Shown: piece by piece, positions 16,681 through 24,314 of the stretch
Layout: every line of letters starts with the position of its first letter
Position numbering within the stretch: position 1 is the stretch's first letter
Source of the DNA: Halonatronomonas sp964558325
Lineage (GTDB): Bacteria; Bacillota; Halanaerobiia; Halanaerobiales; Halarsenatibacteraceae
Length of the DNA: 46,396 bases
NCBI GenBank assembly: GCA_964558325.1
Contig: CAZLCX010000014.1
Location: 1-46,396, forward strand
Reading direction: 5' to 3'
Program-made: the position numbers and the translations under genes
Notes under the pieces: model-generated
What the model saw: the letters and a program-made list of their open reading frames with translations, nothing else
What the model was told of the DNA's origin: nothing
Database searches by the model: none

Positions 16681-17283
16681 TTACTCAATCTCCTGATCAG
16701 GATCCCAGTTTTCATGAACCTTACCGACGAGATCTTCACCAGGTGTCAGGGTTTTCTTCCCAGGCTGCCAGCCAGCTGGAGTAGCCTCACAGGTATTACT
16801 AGTATGCTGTAGAGCCTTTACCTGACGCACTAATTCATCTATATTTCTGCCAGTTGGCTCATTTAAAATCTCCATGGCCTGGAGTACACCATCAGGGTCA
16901 ATCACAAATTTCCCTCTTATATTAATGCCATTTTCAGCATCATAAACATTATACATCTTACCAATATCTCCACCAGAATCTGCCAGCATTGGGAAGGGTA
17001 CTCCTCCCTCTACCATCTTTGAAAGCTCTTCTTCCTGCCAGACTTTATGAACAAAATGACTGTCAGTACTAATTGCAAGAACCTCAGTATCAACCTCTTG
17101 AAGCTCATCATACTTAACGGCAACTGCCGTTAATTCAGTCGGTCAAACAAAGGTGAAGTCTCCTGGATAGAAAAATAAAACAGTCCATTGGCCTTCATAA
17201 TCAGAAAGAGCAACATCTTCAAATTGGCCATCAACATATGCTTTAGTTTCAAAATCAGGTGCTTTTTCTCCAACTTTTATCAT
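16681..17283 (-). CDS. Selenocysteine peroxiredoxin (AhpC/TSA, Prx1 class), copy A
   Basis: Translation from the ATG at 17283 (behind AGGAG) runs 200 residues if the in-frame TGA at 17145-17143 is read as selenocysteine (residue 47). It stands exactly where 2-Cys peroxiredoxins have the peroxidatic Cys: FYPGDFTFV-U-PTE. The family Thr (T44) and the later Arg (TGRN) are also in place, and the frame is intact on both sides. A hairpin follows the TGA at the right distance for a bacterial SECIS. The usual resolving Cys just before PAGW is Thr; a Cys at 165, four residues before the Pro, may replace it. It reduces hydrogen peroxide or alkyl peroxides in an anaerobe's cytoplasm. Annotation tools would split it at the TGA. 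Confidence 0.9.
16987..17042. repeat. 56-bp block identical to 17742-17797 (copy in peroxiredoxin A)
   Basis: This stretch, coding for the QEEELSKMVEGGVPFPML region, is identical base for base to the same region of the second peroxiredoxin gene although the flanks have diverged, including at silent sites. Confidence 0.9.
17114..17133 (-). promoter_or_regulatory. SECIS hairpin of peroxiredoxin A
   Basis: Nine bases after the TGA codon, UUAACGGC pairs perfectly with GCCGUUAA around the loop AGUU. Bacterial SECIS elements lie in the coding region just after the UGA and are bound by SelB. The loop with G-U is the part SelB recognises in known cases. Confidence 0.75.
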
Positions 17284-17324
17284 TATAAATCCACTCCTTT
17301 TAATCAAGTTTTATGTTCTATTAC

Positions 17325-17353
17325 ATGATAACAGTTATCAATAAGAAATGCAA
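17325..17353 (-). promoter_or_regulatory. Promoter of peroxiredoxin A with Fur/PerR-like operator
   Basis: The minus strand shows TTGCAT (17353-17348), 17 bases, TATCAT (17330-17325). A perfect 7-1-7 inverted repeat, TGATAACAGTTATCA (17326-17340), covers the spacer and -10 box. It differs from the Bacillus Fur-type 7-1-7 consensus by one symmetric pair of positions. PerR or Fur repression is the likely reading. Confidence 0.65.
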
Positions 17354-17383
17354 CCTGTTTTTAAAAGTTTTTTAAAGTTTTTA

Positions 17384-17413
17384 AAAAATTAAAACCGGCC
17401 AATTAAGGCCGGT
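17384..17413 (-). terminator. Terminator of the second peroxiredoxin gene
   Basis: ACCGGCC (17394-17400) and GGCCGGT (17407-17413) form a perfect stem with a 6-base loop; the minus strand continues TTTTAATTTTTT. The two peroxiredoxin genes are therefore separate transcription units. Confidence 0.88.
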
Positions 17414-17441
17414 GATTAGTTGACTATTTAAATATCTATTT

Positions 17442-18038
17442 TTATTCAGAGCCTGGCTGCCATTCCTTCCAGACCTTACCTACTAAATCTGGACCAGGTT
17501 TAAGAGTTTTCTTGCCTGGAGTCCATCCAGATGGCGTTGCTTCTCCAGTCTCACGGACATGCTGGAATGCCTGAAGTTGTCTAAATAGTTCTTCCACATT
17601 TCTGCCAACAGGAGGTGTCAATATTTCCATAGCTTGAAGAACTCCATCAGGATCAATTAAGAAACGTCCCCTGACATCGACACCTTCTTCTTCATCATAA
17701 ACCCCATATAAACGACCAATTTTACCGGCAGGATCTGCTAACATTGGGAAGGGTACTCCTCCCTCTACCATCTTTGAAAGCTCTTCTTCCTGCCAGATTT
17801 TATGAGTAAAATGACTATTGGTACTTACTGATAAAACTTCAAGACCTAATTCCTGTAACTCAGGATACTTGGCGGCAACTGACGCCAGTTCTGTAGGTCA
17901 GACGAAGGTGAAATCTCCTGGATAAAAACAGACCATTCTCCACTTACCGTCATAATCTGATAAACTCACATCTTTAAATTCGCCCTGATGAAATGCTTTA
18001 GCTGTAAAATCAGGTGCTTTTGCTCCTACTTTAACCAT
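17442..18038 (-). CDS. Selenocysteine peroxiredoxin (AhpC/TSA, Prx1 class), copy B
   Basis: From the ATG at 18038 (behind AGGAGG) the frame gives 198 residues with the TGA at 17900-17898 read as selenocysteine 47, in FYPGDFTFV-U-PTE, the peroxidatic position. It is a diverged tandem copy of the neighbouring gene with the same codon position for TGA. The equivalent of the resolving Cys is Thr, and the nearby Cys of copy A is Gly here; the only Cys is residue 37. It may therefore act as a one-thiol-type enzyme or use another partner. Residues 33-37 (WRMVC) also differ from copy A. The gene has its own promoter and terminator. Confidence 0.9.
17742..17797. repeat. 56-bp block identical to 16987-17042 (copy in peroxiredoxin B)
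   Basis: This is the second member of the identical pair. It lies in the same frame and at the same codon positions as in copy A, which suggests recent gene conversion between the two genes. Confidence 0.9.
17868..17888 (-). promoter_or_regulatory. SECIS hairpin of peroxiredoxin B
   Basis: After the TGA and 9 bases, CUGGCGUC faces GCCGCCAAG around the same AGUU loop. UGGCG pairs with CGCCA; one inner U/C pair is open. Relative to copy A, two A-U pairs are replaced by two G-C pairs, so the helix is kept by compensating changes. Confidence 0.7.
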
Positions 18039-18083
18039 TTTTTAATTCCTCCTTTTAAAATACTAAAATATCTTGCTCATTTA

Positions 18084-18112
18084 ATAATAACAATTGTTAA
18101 TTAGTAAGTCAA
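18084..18112 (-). promoter_or_regulatory. Promoter of peroxiredoxin B with degenerate Fur/PerR-like site
   Basis: The minus strand reads TTGACT (18112-18107), 17 bases, TATTAT (18089-18084). At the same place relative to the -10 box as in copy A lies TAACAAT-T-GTTATTA, an imperfect 7-1-7 inverted repeat. A perfect 12-base palindrome, TAACAATTGTTA (18088-18099), overlaps it. Confidence 0.6.
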
Positions 18113-18210
18113 TAACTTTCACTTATTTCCTTATTATGATTTTAAATATAAATTATAAACTAACTTTATATCAAGTATTATCCTTGGTTATGTCAGCTTT
18201 ATTATAAAAA

Positions 18211-18241
18211 CAAAAAAGCAGCCCAAATAAATCAGGCTGCT
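18211..18241 (-). terminator. Terminator of the rpsF-ssb-rpsR-rplI operon
   Basis: AGCAGCC (18217-18223) pairs with GGCTGCT (18235-18241) around an 11-base loop; the minus strand continues with six T. Confidence 0.88.
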
Positions 18242-18265
18242 CTATATACTTAAATATATAGATGG

Positions 18266-18718
18266 TTACTCTTCATCCTTGGCCACAACATTTACAGTAA
18301 GTTCAGCTATTATATCTTCAAACAGCTTTACCGGTACTTTATGGGTGCCAAGGTCTTTAATATTTTCTTCAAGATTAATCTTCTTTCTATCTATCTCATA
18401 ACCTGCAGCTTCAACCTTATCTGCAATATCATGGGTTGAAACAGAACCAAATAATCTGCCCTCTTCACCGGCTTTAACAGCAATTTCAAACTTTTCAGCT
18501 TCAAGTTTTTCTGCCTGAGCCTGAGCTGCTTCTCTATTTTCAGCCTTAGCCTTTTCTTTGGCCTTTTGTGCAGCTTTAACCTCCTGAATTTTAGCCTTTG
18601 TAGCTTTTTCAGCTAACCCTCTAGGAAAAAGAAAATTTCTGGCATAACCATCAGCAACATCAACAACTTCGCCTCCAGCACCGACCTTTTCAACATCTTC
18701 ACGGAGAATTACTTCCAT
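18266..18718 (-). CDS. rplI: 50S ribosomal protein L9
   Basis: The 150-residue protein begins MEVILREDVEKVGAGGEVV, with the L9 signature GYARNFLFPRGLA, then a long charged connecting helix (about 45-80, rich in Ala, Lys and Glu) and the C-terminal RNA-binding domain with LFGSVST. This is full length. L9 binds 23S rRNA domain V at the base of the L1 stalk. It is the last gene of the operon, before a terminator, with ribosome site AAAGGAGG. Confidence 0.97.
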   Translation of the reverse strand: MEVILREDVEKVGAGGEVVDVADGYARNFLFPRGLAEKATKAKIQEVKAAQKAKEKAKAENREAAQAQAEKLEAEKFEIAVKAGEEGRLFGSVSTHDIADKVEAAGYEIDRKKINLEENIKDLGTHKVPVKLFEDIIAELTVNVVAKDEE

Positions 18719-18745
18719 TTAAATAGACCTCCTTTATACTCGAAT

Positions 18746-19663
18746 TTAATTATTTTCATATTTTATTTTTCTAATGTCAAACCATAAATCAACCAGACCA
18801 ATTAGAAATAATAATGGGGGTAACACTGGTATCATAATTACTAACAGAATATATATCCAATTTAAAAAGAAAGATTTAGTCCTCTTTCTGACATAATATA
18901 AACCTACTCCAAAGCCCTGTAAAAACAATAAAAATATTACAATTACAAGCAGATTTAACCCAACTGGATTATTCCTAAATAAAATAGCAATTACCAGTCC
19001 CAGCGATAGAATTATAGCCGGGAACCTCCAGTAAGAAATACTATTATAGGTTTTAATTGATATTTTTTTAATATCAAAAAACCAGTGAACTAGATAGTAA
19101 TTCAAGATTCCTGTTAGAATACCAGAAATTATTAACATCCCTGGAATAACTAATGAAACCAATTCTAATTGAGCCTCAAGAATTGCTGTCATTTCTCCAT
19201 TTTCCAATAAAGGCATCAGATTGTTTGTCACAGTTGACTGAACTGTTTCTAGAATTCCCCCTTCATAACCAAATGAAATTCCAGTTAAAATAAGGAAATT
19301 AGATGTTATTGCAGCCACAACTGTCATAATTAAGACTTTAAAAGCCGATAATTTTTCTAAAATAGCTCCTGCCATCACAAATCCAACAAAACCAAACCCA
19401 GCCACAGTTAAAAGGCCCATTACCGGGTTAAATAAAAACCCATTAATTAAAGCAGAAACTACAACTAAAATTGTTGCCCTCCGCATGCCCTGATGTATAG
19501 CAAGATTGACAACTGGAATTGGCCAGATTAAAATAACAGCTAAATTAAAAAATGGAAAACTAACATTTATAAATGTTAGACCAACTATTGCTATCAGACT
19601 CAACAAAAACTGTTTTCTCATTTCTTTCTGATCCTGGTCCGGTATAGATGGTTTATTATCCAT
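18746..19663 (-). CDS. DUF2232 (YybS-like) integral membrane protein
   Basis: The 305-residue protein has about eight hydrophobic segments from residue 17 on and a charged C-terminus. Size, membrane layout and position between rpsR and rplI match the DUF2232/YybS family of Firmicutes, whose function is not established; some relatives look like substrate-binding parts of vitamin transporters. The soluble N-terminus (1-15) is short and charged. It is co-transcribed with ribosomal genes, which is common in the group. Confidence 0.88.
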   Translation of the reverse strand: MDNKPSIPDQDQKEMRKQFLLSLIAIVGLTFINVSFPFFNLAVILIWPIPVVNLAIHQGMRRATILVVVSALINGFLFNPVMGLLTVAGFGFVGFVMAGAILEKLSAFKVLIMTVVAAITSNFLILTGISFGYEGGILETVQSTVTNNLMPLLENGEMTAILEAQLELVSLVIPGMLIISGILTGILNYYLVHWFFDIKKISIKTYNSISYWRFPAIILSLGLVIAILFRNNPVGLNLLVIVIFLLFLQGFGVGLYYVRKRTKSFFLNWIYILLVIMIPVLPPLLFLIGLVDLWFDIRKIKYENN

Positions 19664-19735
19664 CTAAAACAACTCCCTAATATATCCGCTAAAGGAGGCA
19701 GGTAGCCCTACCTCCACAATATCATTATCATTTAA

Positions 19736-19948
19736 TTACTCTTTAACATATGGTAATAAAGCAATATGTCTTGCCCTCTTAATAGCTTTGGTAATAGCTC
19801 TCTGGTGCTTGGCACACGTACCTGAAACTCTTCTAGGCATAATCTTACCTCTATCAGTAAGGTGCTTCTTCAAAGTTCTTAAGTCTTTATAATCAATTTC
19901 TTTATCATTCCCGCAATAATAACAGGATCTATTTCTACCTCGTGCCAC
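19736..19948 (-). CDS. rpsR: 30S ribosomal protein S18
   Basis: The 70-residue product starts with GTG behind AGGAGGGATATAA. Two cysteines in CYYC plus a third in SGTCAKH indicate the zinc-binding (C+) version of S18. IMPRRVSGTCAKHQR and the basic C-terminus are typical. S18 pairs with S6 on the platform of the small subunit; the two also control their own mRNA through the rpsF leader. Confidence 0.97.
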   Translation of the reverse strand: MARGRNRSCYYCGNDKEIDYKDLRTLKKHLTDRGKIMPRRVSGTCAKHQRAITKAIKRARHIALLPYVKE

Positions 19949-19976
19949 TTATATCCCTCCTTTTTGAAACTTTAAC

Positions 19977-20423
19977 TTAAAATGGAACATCAAAATCATC
20001 GTCAAGCATATCCTCAGCATTATCTGGCACATTATCAGGCCCAAACTGTTGATTGTTAGATTGACCTGATCTGCTTCTTCCTCCCTGCCCCTGAGAATTG
20101 CCATCCTTTGGCCAGTCAAGAAAACGAACATCTTGAGCTACTACTTCGGGGTTAATATAGGTTCTATTTTCTTTCTCACTCTTACGAATCTGGAGACGGC
20201 CATCAACAGCAACCAGCCGGCCTTTGCCTAAATGCTGGGCACAATTTTCAGCTAATTTCTGCCAGGTAACTACTGGGATAAAATCTACGTCTCTATCGCC
20301 ATCACGATTTGTATAATTTCTTTCAACAGCCAGTGTAAAATTACAGACCGGAGTACCACTACCGGTATATCTCAATTCTGGATCTCTAACCAGCCGCCCA
20401 ATTAATATAATCTTATTTAACAT
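19977..20423 (-). CDS. ssb: Single-stranded DNA-binding protein
   Basis: The 148-residue protein has an OB-fold domain (1-105) opening MLNKIILIGRLVRDPELRYT and with FIPVVTWQKLAE. A Gly/Ser/Gln/Asn-rich linker follows, then the acidic tail DDDFDVPF, which binds partners of replication and repair. It lies between rpsF and rpsR, as in Bacillus. The ribosome site is GGGGTGAT. Confidence 0.97.
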   Translation of the reverse strand: MLNKIILIGRLVRDPELRYTGSGTPVCNFTLAVERNYTNRDGDRDVDFIPVVTWQKLAENCAQHLGKGRLVAVDGRLQIRKSEKENRTYINPEVVAQDVRFLDWPKDGNSQGQGGRSRSGQSNNQQFGPDNVPDNAEDMLDDDFDVPF

Positions 20424-20446
20424 TTACATAATCACCCCGCAAGTAT

Positions 20447-20737
20447 TTACTCATCGACTCTAATAACCATATAACGCATTACTCCACCGATAAGCTTAAG
20501 ATTACGCTCTAATTCATTTACTGTATCTGCATTGCCTTCAAAGTTCAGCATATAATAATAACCTGTATATAGGTCATTAATTGGATAAGCAAGACGTTTT
20601 TCTCCCCAATCTTCTAACTCAGTTATCTCACCTGCTGAACCTTCAACTGAACTTTTAATACGTTCAACTGCAGCTTCATGTTCCTCTTCAGTTATTTCAT
20701 TATTCAAAATAAAAGTGGCTTCATAATTTCTTCTCAT
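20447..20737 (-). CDS. rpsF: 30S ribosomal protein S6
   Basis: The 96-residue protein begins MRRNYEATFILN and contains GEKRLAYPINDLYTGYYYML, the S6 core, ending RYMVIRVDE. This is a normal length without the acidic extension of some species. It is the first gene of the operon, behind a structured leader and a consensus promoter. Its ribosome site GGAGG forms one side of the leader's base helix, so translation can be shut by S6:S18 binding. Confidence 0.97.
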   Translation of the reverse strand: MRRNYEATFILNNEITEEEHEAAVERIKSSVEGSAGEITELEDWGEKRLAYPINDLYTGYYYMLNFEGNADTVNELERNLKLIGGVMRYMVIRVDE

Positions 20738-20750
20738 TTACAATTCACCT

Positions 20751-20818
20751 CCTCCATCCGGACTTAACGGCCCTATTTTATAATAGAGCATGGAAGTTTG
20801 GCCTGCTTTTCGCAGACC
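20751..20818 (-). promoter_or_regulatory. S6:S18-binding leader of rpsF, with an extra 5' hairpin
   Basis: In minus-strand RNA CUUCCAU (20796-20790) pairs with AUGGAGG (20757-20751), which contains the ribosome site. Inside, GCUCUAUU (20789-20782) pairs with AAUAGGGC (20777-20770). The unpaired 3' side holds CGUUAAGUCCGG with the CCG element that mimics the S6:S18 site on 16S rRNA. Upstream, GGUCUGC and GCAGGCC (20818-20800) form a separate hairpin at the likely 5' end of the mRNA. Confidence 0.75.
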
Positions 20819-20825
20819 TTTTTAT

Positions 20826-20854
20826 ATTATAGCATTACTAATACCATCTTGCAA
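20826..20854 (-). promoter_or_regulatory. Promoter of rpsF-ssb-rpsR-DUF2232-rplI
   Basis: The minus strand reads TTGCAA (20854-20849), 17 bases, TATAAT (20831-20826). Transcription should start near 20819, right at the first leader hairpin. Confidence 0.8.
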
Positions 20855-20876
20855 GTTCGAATAAAATAAATGTCCA

Positions 20877-21974
20877 TTAATTCTTAAATCTAAAATGACA
20901 GATATCGCCATCTTTAACTATGTAATCTCTGCCTTCAATTCTAACTTTACCGGCATTTCGAGCACCGGCCATCCCTTCATATTTATTCCAGTCTTCAAAA
21001 TTAACCACTTCCGCTCTAATAAAACCTTCTTCCATTGATGAATGAATTTTCCCTGCAGCTTTAACTATCTCAGTTCCTGCTGGAATTGGAGTGGCTCTAA
21101 CCTCTCTACCCCCTGCAACAGTATAAAATGTAATAAGATCTAAAAGCTCATAGCCGGCATTAATTAATTTTTTTAAACCAGGTTCTGCAAAGCCTAATTC
21201 ATCTAAAAAGAGCTCCTTTTCTTCAGCCTCTAACTCGATTAACTCTAACTCAAATACTGCAGATATTTCAATAACCTTAGCAGCTTCATTATCTGCCTTA
21301 TTTTTTAACTTTTGATATTGCTCTAAATTATTAGGATTAACTAATTGTTCTTCAGACATATTAGCAACATATAAAACCGGTTTATCAGTTAAAAAAAATA
21401 ATTCATCTGCTAAACTTCTGGCTTTATCATCTAACTTTTGAAGTCTAACTGGAGTTCCAGCTTCAAGTGCCTTGCTTATCTTTTCAATTATTTCCATCTC
21501 TTCTTTATATTTATCTTCACCTGTTTTTAACATTTTCTCTGTTTTCTCTTCTCTTCTTCTCAAAGTTTCCAGGTCTGCTTTTACTAATTCATTTTCAATT
21601 ATTTCAACATCCTGAATAGGATTAATCTTGCCATTAACATGGGCTACATTTTTATCTTCGAAAAAACGAATCACATGAATGATTGCCTCTACTTCTCTAA
21701 TATGGCTTAAAAACTTATTCCCAAGGCCTTCTCCTTTACTTGCACCTTCAACTAAACCTGCTATATCTAAAAATTTAATTGGAGCATAGGTACAAACCTC
21801 TGGTTTATATTCCTGGCAGAGTTTTTCTAATCTATTATCTTCAACTTCAACAACACCTACATTAGGTTCAATTGTACAGAAAGGATAATTATCTGCTGAA
21901 ATTCCTGCCTCAGTCAGAGCATTAAATAAAGTTGATTTTCCTGAATTCGGCAAACCAACAATTCCTAATTCCAT
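20877..21974 (-). CDS. ychF: YchF/Ola1-type ribosome-associated ATPase
   Basis: The 365-residue protein has an Obg-like P-loop GLPNSGKS (7-14), switch region FLDIAGLVEGASKGEGLGN, a coiled-coil insert (about 130-200) and a C-terminal TGS domain with LITFYTVAGGREVRATPI. YchF proteins prefer ATP over GTP, bind ribosomes and respond to oxidative stress. The start overlaps the stop of the DUF951 gene (TAATG), so the two are translationally coupled. Confidence 0.96.
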   Translation of the reverse strand: MELGIVGLPNSGKSTLFNALTEAGISADNYPFCTIEPNVGVVEVEDNRLEKLCQEYKPEVCTYAPIKFLDIAGLVEGASKGEGLGNKFLSHIREVEAIIHVIRFFEDKNVAHVNGKINPIQDVEIIENELVKADLETLRRREEKTEKMLKTGEDKYKEEMEIIEKISKALEAGTPVRLQKLDDKARSLADELFFLTDKPVLYVANMSEEQLVNPNNLEQYQKLKNKADNEAAKVIEISAVFELELIELEAEEKELFLDELGFAEPGLKKLINAGYELLDLITFYTVAGGREVRATPIPAGTEIVKAAGKIHSSMEEGFIRAEVVNFEDWNKYEGMAGARNAGKVRIEGRDYIVKDGDICHFRFKN

Positions 21975-22183
21975 TAAATATCAGACCTCCGCTCCAGAGT
22001 TTCCTTATATGACTTATTAAAATTTTTTCTTGATAAAGAAATATAATTCTGACATTCAATGCATTTAAGTTTAACATCCATTCCAATTCTGATTAATTCC
22101 CAGCGATTTGTGCCACATGGGTGTTCTTTTTTTAGTTTTATTATATCCCCCTGATTAAGAGCAGCAATATCTTCTGATTTCAT
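21974..22183 (-). CDS. DUF951 family small protein
   Basis: The 69-residue protein has the family pattern GDIIKLKKEHPCGTNRWE, then RIGMDVKLKCIECQ. The three cysteines (one in HPCG, two in CIEC) could bind zinc. DUF951 proteins commonly precede ychF in Firmicutes; their function is unknown, though they resemble small nucleic-acid-binding barrels. Confidence 0.92.
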   Translation of the reverse strand: MKSEDIAALNQGDIIKLKKEHPCGTNRWELIRIGMDVKLKCIECQNYISLSRKNFNKSYKETLERRSDI

Positions 22184-22205
22184 TATTAAATCACTCCCTA
22201 ATAAC

Positions 22206-22760
22206 CTAAAATAACCAGTAAATAGTTAAAACAACAAAAATAAAAGCCAGTATTATCGGTATCATACAGCCAGGATCTTTATAAATTGGTGTATCTTCTT
22301 TCGATTTAAATGAATATGTTCCAAGTTTTCTGGCTTTTTTTAAGTATTTTACTGATTTAGATATTTCCCCTTCTTCTCTTAAAATAACTCCAAGGTTATT
22401 ATAAGCAGGCCCATACTCAGAATTTAACTCAATCGCCTCTTGATAAAGCTCTTTTGCCTTATAGATATTACCATCTTCTCTTTCTAAACTCCCCATATTG
22501 GTTAATGCCGGGGGAAATTTAGGATCGATTTCCTCAAGCACATACTCCAATATCTCTCTGGCTTCAGCTTTATTATCCTGCCGAATATACATTACAGCCA
22601 ACTTGTTATAGGCTGGAGCAAAGTTTTCTTCCCTTTCAATAACTTCCCTGAGAAGCTCTTCTCCTTCTGGATCTTTTCCCCTATCTATAAACTCTGTTCC
22701 CTGCTTATACTTTTCGATAAGGTCTTCTGAATAATCATTTAAATATGTTTCCTCTCTCAT
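22206..22760 (-). CDS. Tail-anchored TPR-repeat protein
   Basis: The 184-residue protein starts at the ATG at 22760, behind AGGTGAT; the upstream GTG lies in the ribosome site. It consists of about four tetratricopeptide repeats (about 10-150), with typical motifs such as FAPAYNKLAVMYIRQ and YGPAYNNLGVILREEG. One C-terminal membrane helix follows (about 165-184), so the TPR part should face the cytoplasm. TPRs mediate protein contacts; the partner is unknown. It is first in the operon with DUF951 and ychF. Confidence 0.88.
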   Translation of the reverse strand: MREETYLNDYSEDLIEKYKQGTEFIDRGKDPEGEELLREVIEREENFAPAYNKLAVMYIRQDNKAEAREILEYVLEEIDPKFPPALTNMGSLEREDGNIYKAKELYQEAIELNSEYGPAYNNLGVILREEGEISKSVKYLKKARKLGTYSFKSKEDTPIYKDPGCMIPIILAFIFVVLTIYWLF

Positions 22761-22777
22761 AATTATCACCTGCTTAG

Positions 22778-22783
22778 ATTATA
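22778..22783 (-). promoter_or_regulatory. Extended -10 promoter of TPR-DUF951-ychF
   Basis: TGATATAAT on the minus strand is a perfect extended -10; the -35 region is weak and overlaps the T-tail of the gcv terminator. The leader would be only about 11 bases long. Confidence 0.6.
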
Positions 22784-22804
22784 TCACAACCTCCATAAGA
22801 AGAA

Positions 22805-22835
22805 AAGCACTCTGATCTATAAGATCAGAGTGCTT
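22805..22835 (-). terminator. Terminator of the gcv operon
   Basis: AAGCACTCTGATC (22805-22817) pairs perfectly with GATCAGAGTGCTT (22823-22835), a 13-bp stem with a 5-base loop, and is followed on the minus strand by TTCTTCTTA. Confidence 0.88.
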
Positions 22836-22874
22836 ATACAATAATCTATTATCTTATAATAAAAATTCTCCTAA

Positions 22875-24314
22875 TTACCAGCGAAGATCTGGATTTCTGG
22901 CGGCAGTTGCTTCATCTAATTTTCTAACAACTGTAGTATGGGGAGCATTTTTAACCATTTCCGGATCTTCATCTATTTCCCGGGAAATAGTTTCTAAAGT
23001 CTCGATAAACCGCTCCAGAGATCTTAAGTTCTCTGTTTCAGTTGGTTCAATCATCATTGACTCTTTAACTATTAATGGGAAATAAATAGTTGGAGCATAT
23101 TGGTCATAATCTAATAACCTTTTAGCAATATTTAAAGTTGAAACTCCCTTTTCCTTCTGTTTGCTGCCAGAAAGGACAAATTCATGGAGACTGTCTGCAC
23201 TAAATGGAAGTTCATAATCATCTTTTAATTTTGCTTTAAGATAATTAGCATTTAAAACTGCATTTTCTGTTATCTCTTTTAAACCTGACTTACCATGACC
23301 CCTAATATAGGTGAATGCCCTTAGCATGACGCCATAATTACCATAAAAACTATGCACTCTACCCATTGAATCAGGTCTATTATAATCCCAGAAATATTCA
23401 TCTCCTTTTTTTGTTAAAAATGGCTTGGGTAGATAGGGAGTCAAAAATCTCTTGACTCCAACTGGGCCAGAGCCTGGCCCTCCTCCACCATGGGGAGTTG
23501 AAAAGGTCTTGTGAAGATTAAAATGCATAACATCAAAGTTCATATCTCCAGGGCGGGCATAGCTTAAAATGGCATTCATATTGGCTCCATCGTAATATAA
23601 AAGGCCACCAGCATCATGAACTAAATCTGCTATCTCACAGATATCCTTTTCAAAAATACCTAATGTATTAGGATTTGTTAACATTAGTGCTGCTACATCG
23701 TCATCAAGGGCCTCTTTTAAACTATCCAAATCTACCATCCCTCGATCATTTGACTCAATCTCAACAGCTTCAAATCCTGCCATTGTAGCACTGGCCGGAT
23801 TGGTACCATGAGCTGAATCAGGAACAATAACTTTACTCCGATTTTCACCTCTGGTTTCAAAATACTTTCTGATAATCATTAATCCTACATATTCACCATG
23901 GGCTCCTGATGCAGGTTGTAAGGTAACTTCATCCATCCCACTTATTTCTGCCAGATAACTTTTAAGATCATATAGCATTGAAAGACTGCCCTGAACTTCA
24001 TTAACTGGCTGGAATGGGTGAATATTAGCCAGTCCAGGAATCCTGGCAACATCTTCATTAATCTTAGGATTATATTTCATTGTACAGGATCCTAAAGGAT
24101 AAATACCTGAATCTACCCCATAATTCATCTCTGACAGGCTTGTAAAATGTCTGACTACATCAACTTCACTTACCTCAGGGAAATCAGGTGCTTCATCTCT
24201 AACTGTTCCTTCAGGCAGACTCTTTTTGGGATCTACCAATTCAACATCTAATTCAGGCAGACTATAACCTTTTCTGTTTGGAGTGCTATAATCTTTAATT
24301 AGAGGTTCATTCAT
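22875..24314 (-). CDS. gcvPB: Glycine dehydrogenase (decarboxylating) subunit 2
   Basis: This is the second half of the P-protein, which decarboxylates glycine with pyridoxal phosphate and passes the aminomethyl group to GcvH. I place the start at the ATG at 24314, giving 479 residues; GGAGGTGG lies 8 bases upstream, inside gcvPA. HFNLHKTFSTPHGGGGPGSG holds the PLP-binding Lys. LGSCTMKYNPK and QPASGAHGEY are also typical. The start overlaps the end of gcvPA. The split P-protein is the usual arrangement in Firmicutes. A terminator follows. Confidence 0.97.
   Translation of the reverse strand: MNEPLIKDYSTPNRKGYSLPELDVELVDPKKSLPEGTVRDEAPDFPEVSEVDVVRHFTSLSEMNYGVDSGIYPLGSCTMKYNPKINEDVARIPGLANIHPFQPVNEVQGSLSMLYDLKSYLAEISGMDEVTLQPASGAHGEYVGLMIIRKYFETRGENRSKVIVPDSAHGTNPASATMAGFEAVEIESNDRGMVDLDSLKEALDDDVAALMLTNPNTLGIFEKDICEIADLVHDAGGLLYYDGANMNAILSYARPGDMNFDVMHFNLHKTFSTPHGGGGPGSGPVGVKRFLTPYLPKPFLTKKGDEYFWDYNRPDSMGRVHSFYGNYGVMLRAFTYIRGHGKSGLKEITENAVLNANYLKAKLKDDYELPFSADSLHEFVLSGSKQKEKGVSTLNIAKRLLDYDQYAPTIYFPLIVKESMMIEPTETENLRSLERFIETLETISREIDEDPEMVKNAPHTTVVRKLDEATAARNPDLRW

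Noticed and set aside
16681..18038. Two peroxiredoxin pseudogenes broken by stop codons
   Set aside because: Both stops are TGA at the same catalytic codon, the rest of each frame is intact, and both have hairpins at SECIS distance. Independent decay would not do this.
19949..20131. Short minus-strand frame overlapping the end of ssb
   Set aside because: It lies in another frame of ssb with no independent ribosome site or recognisable sequence.
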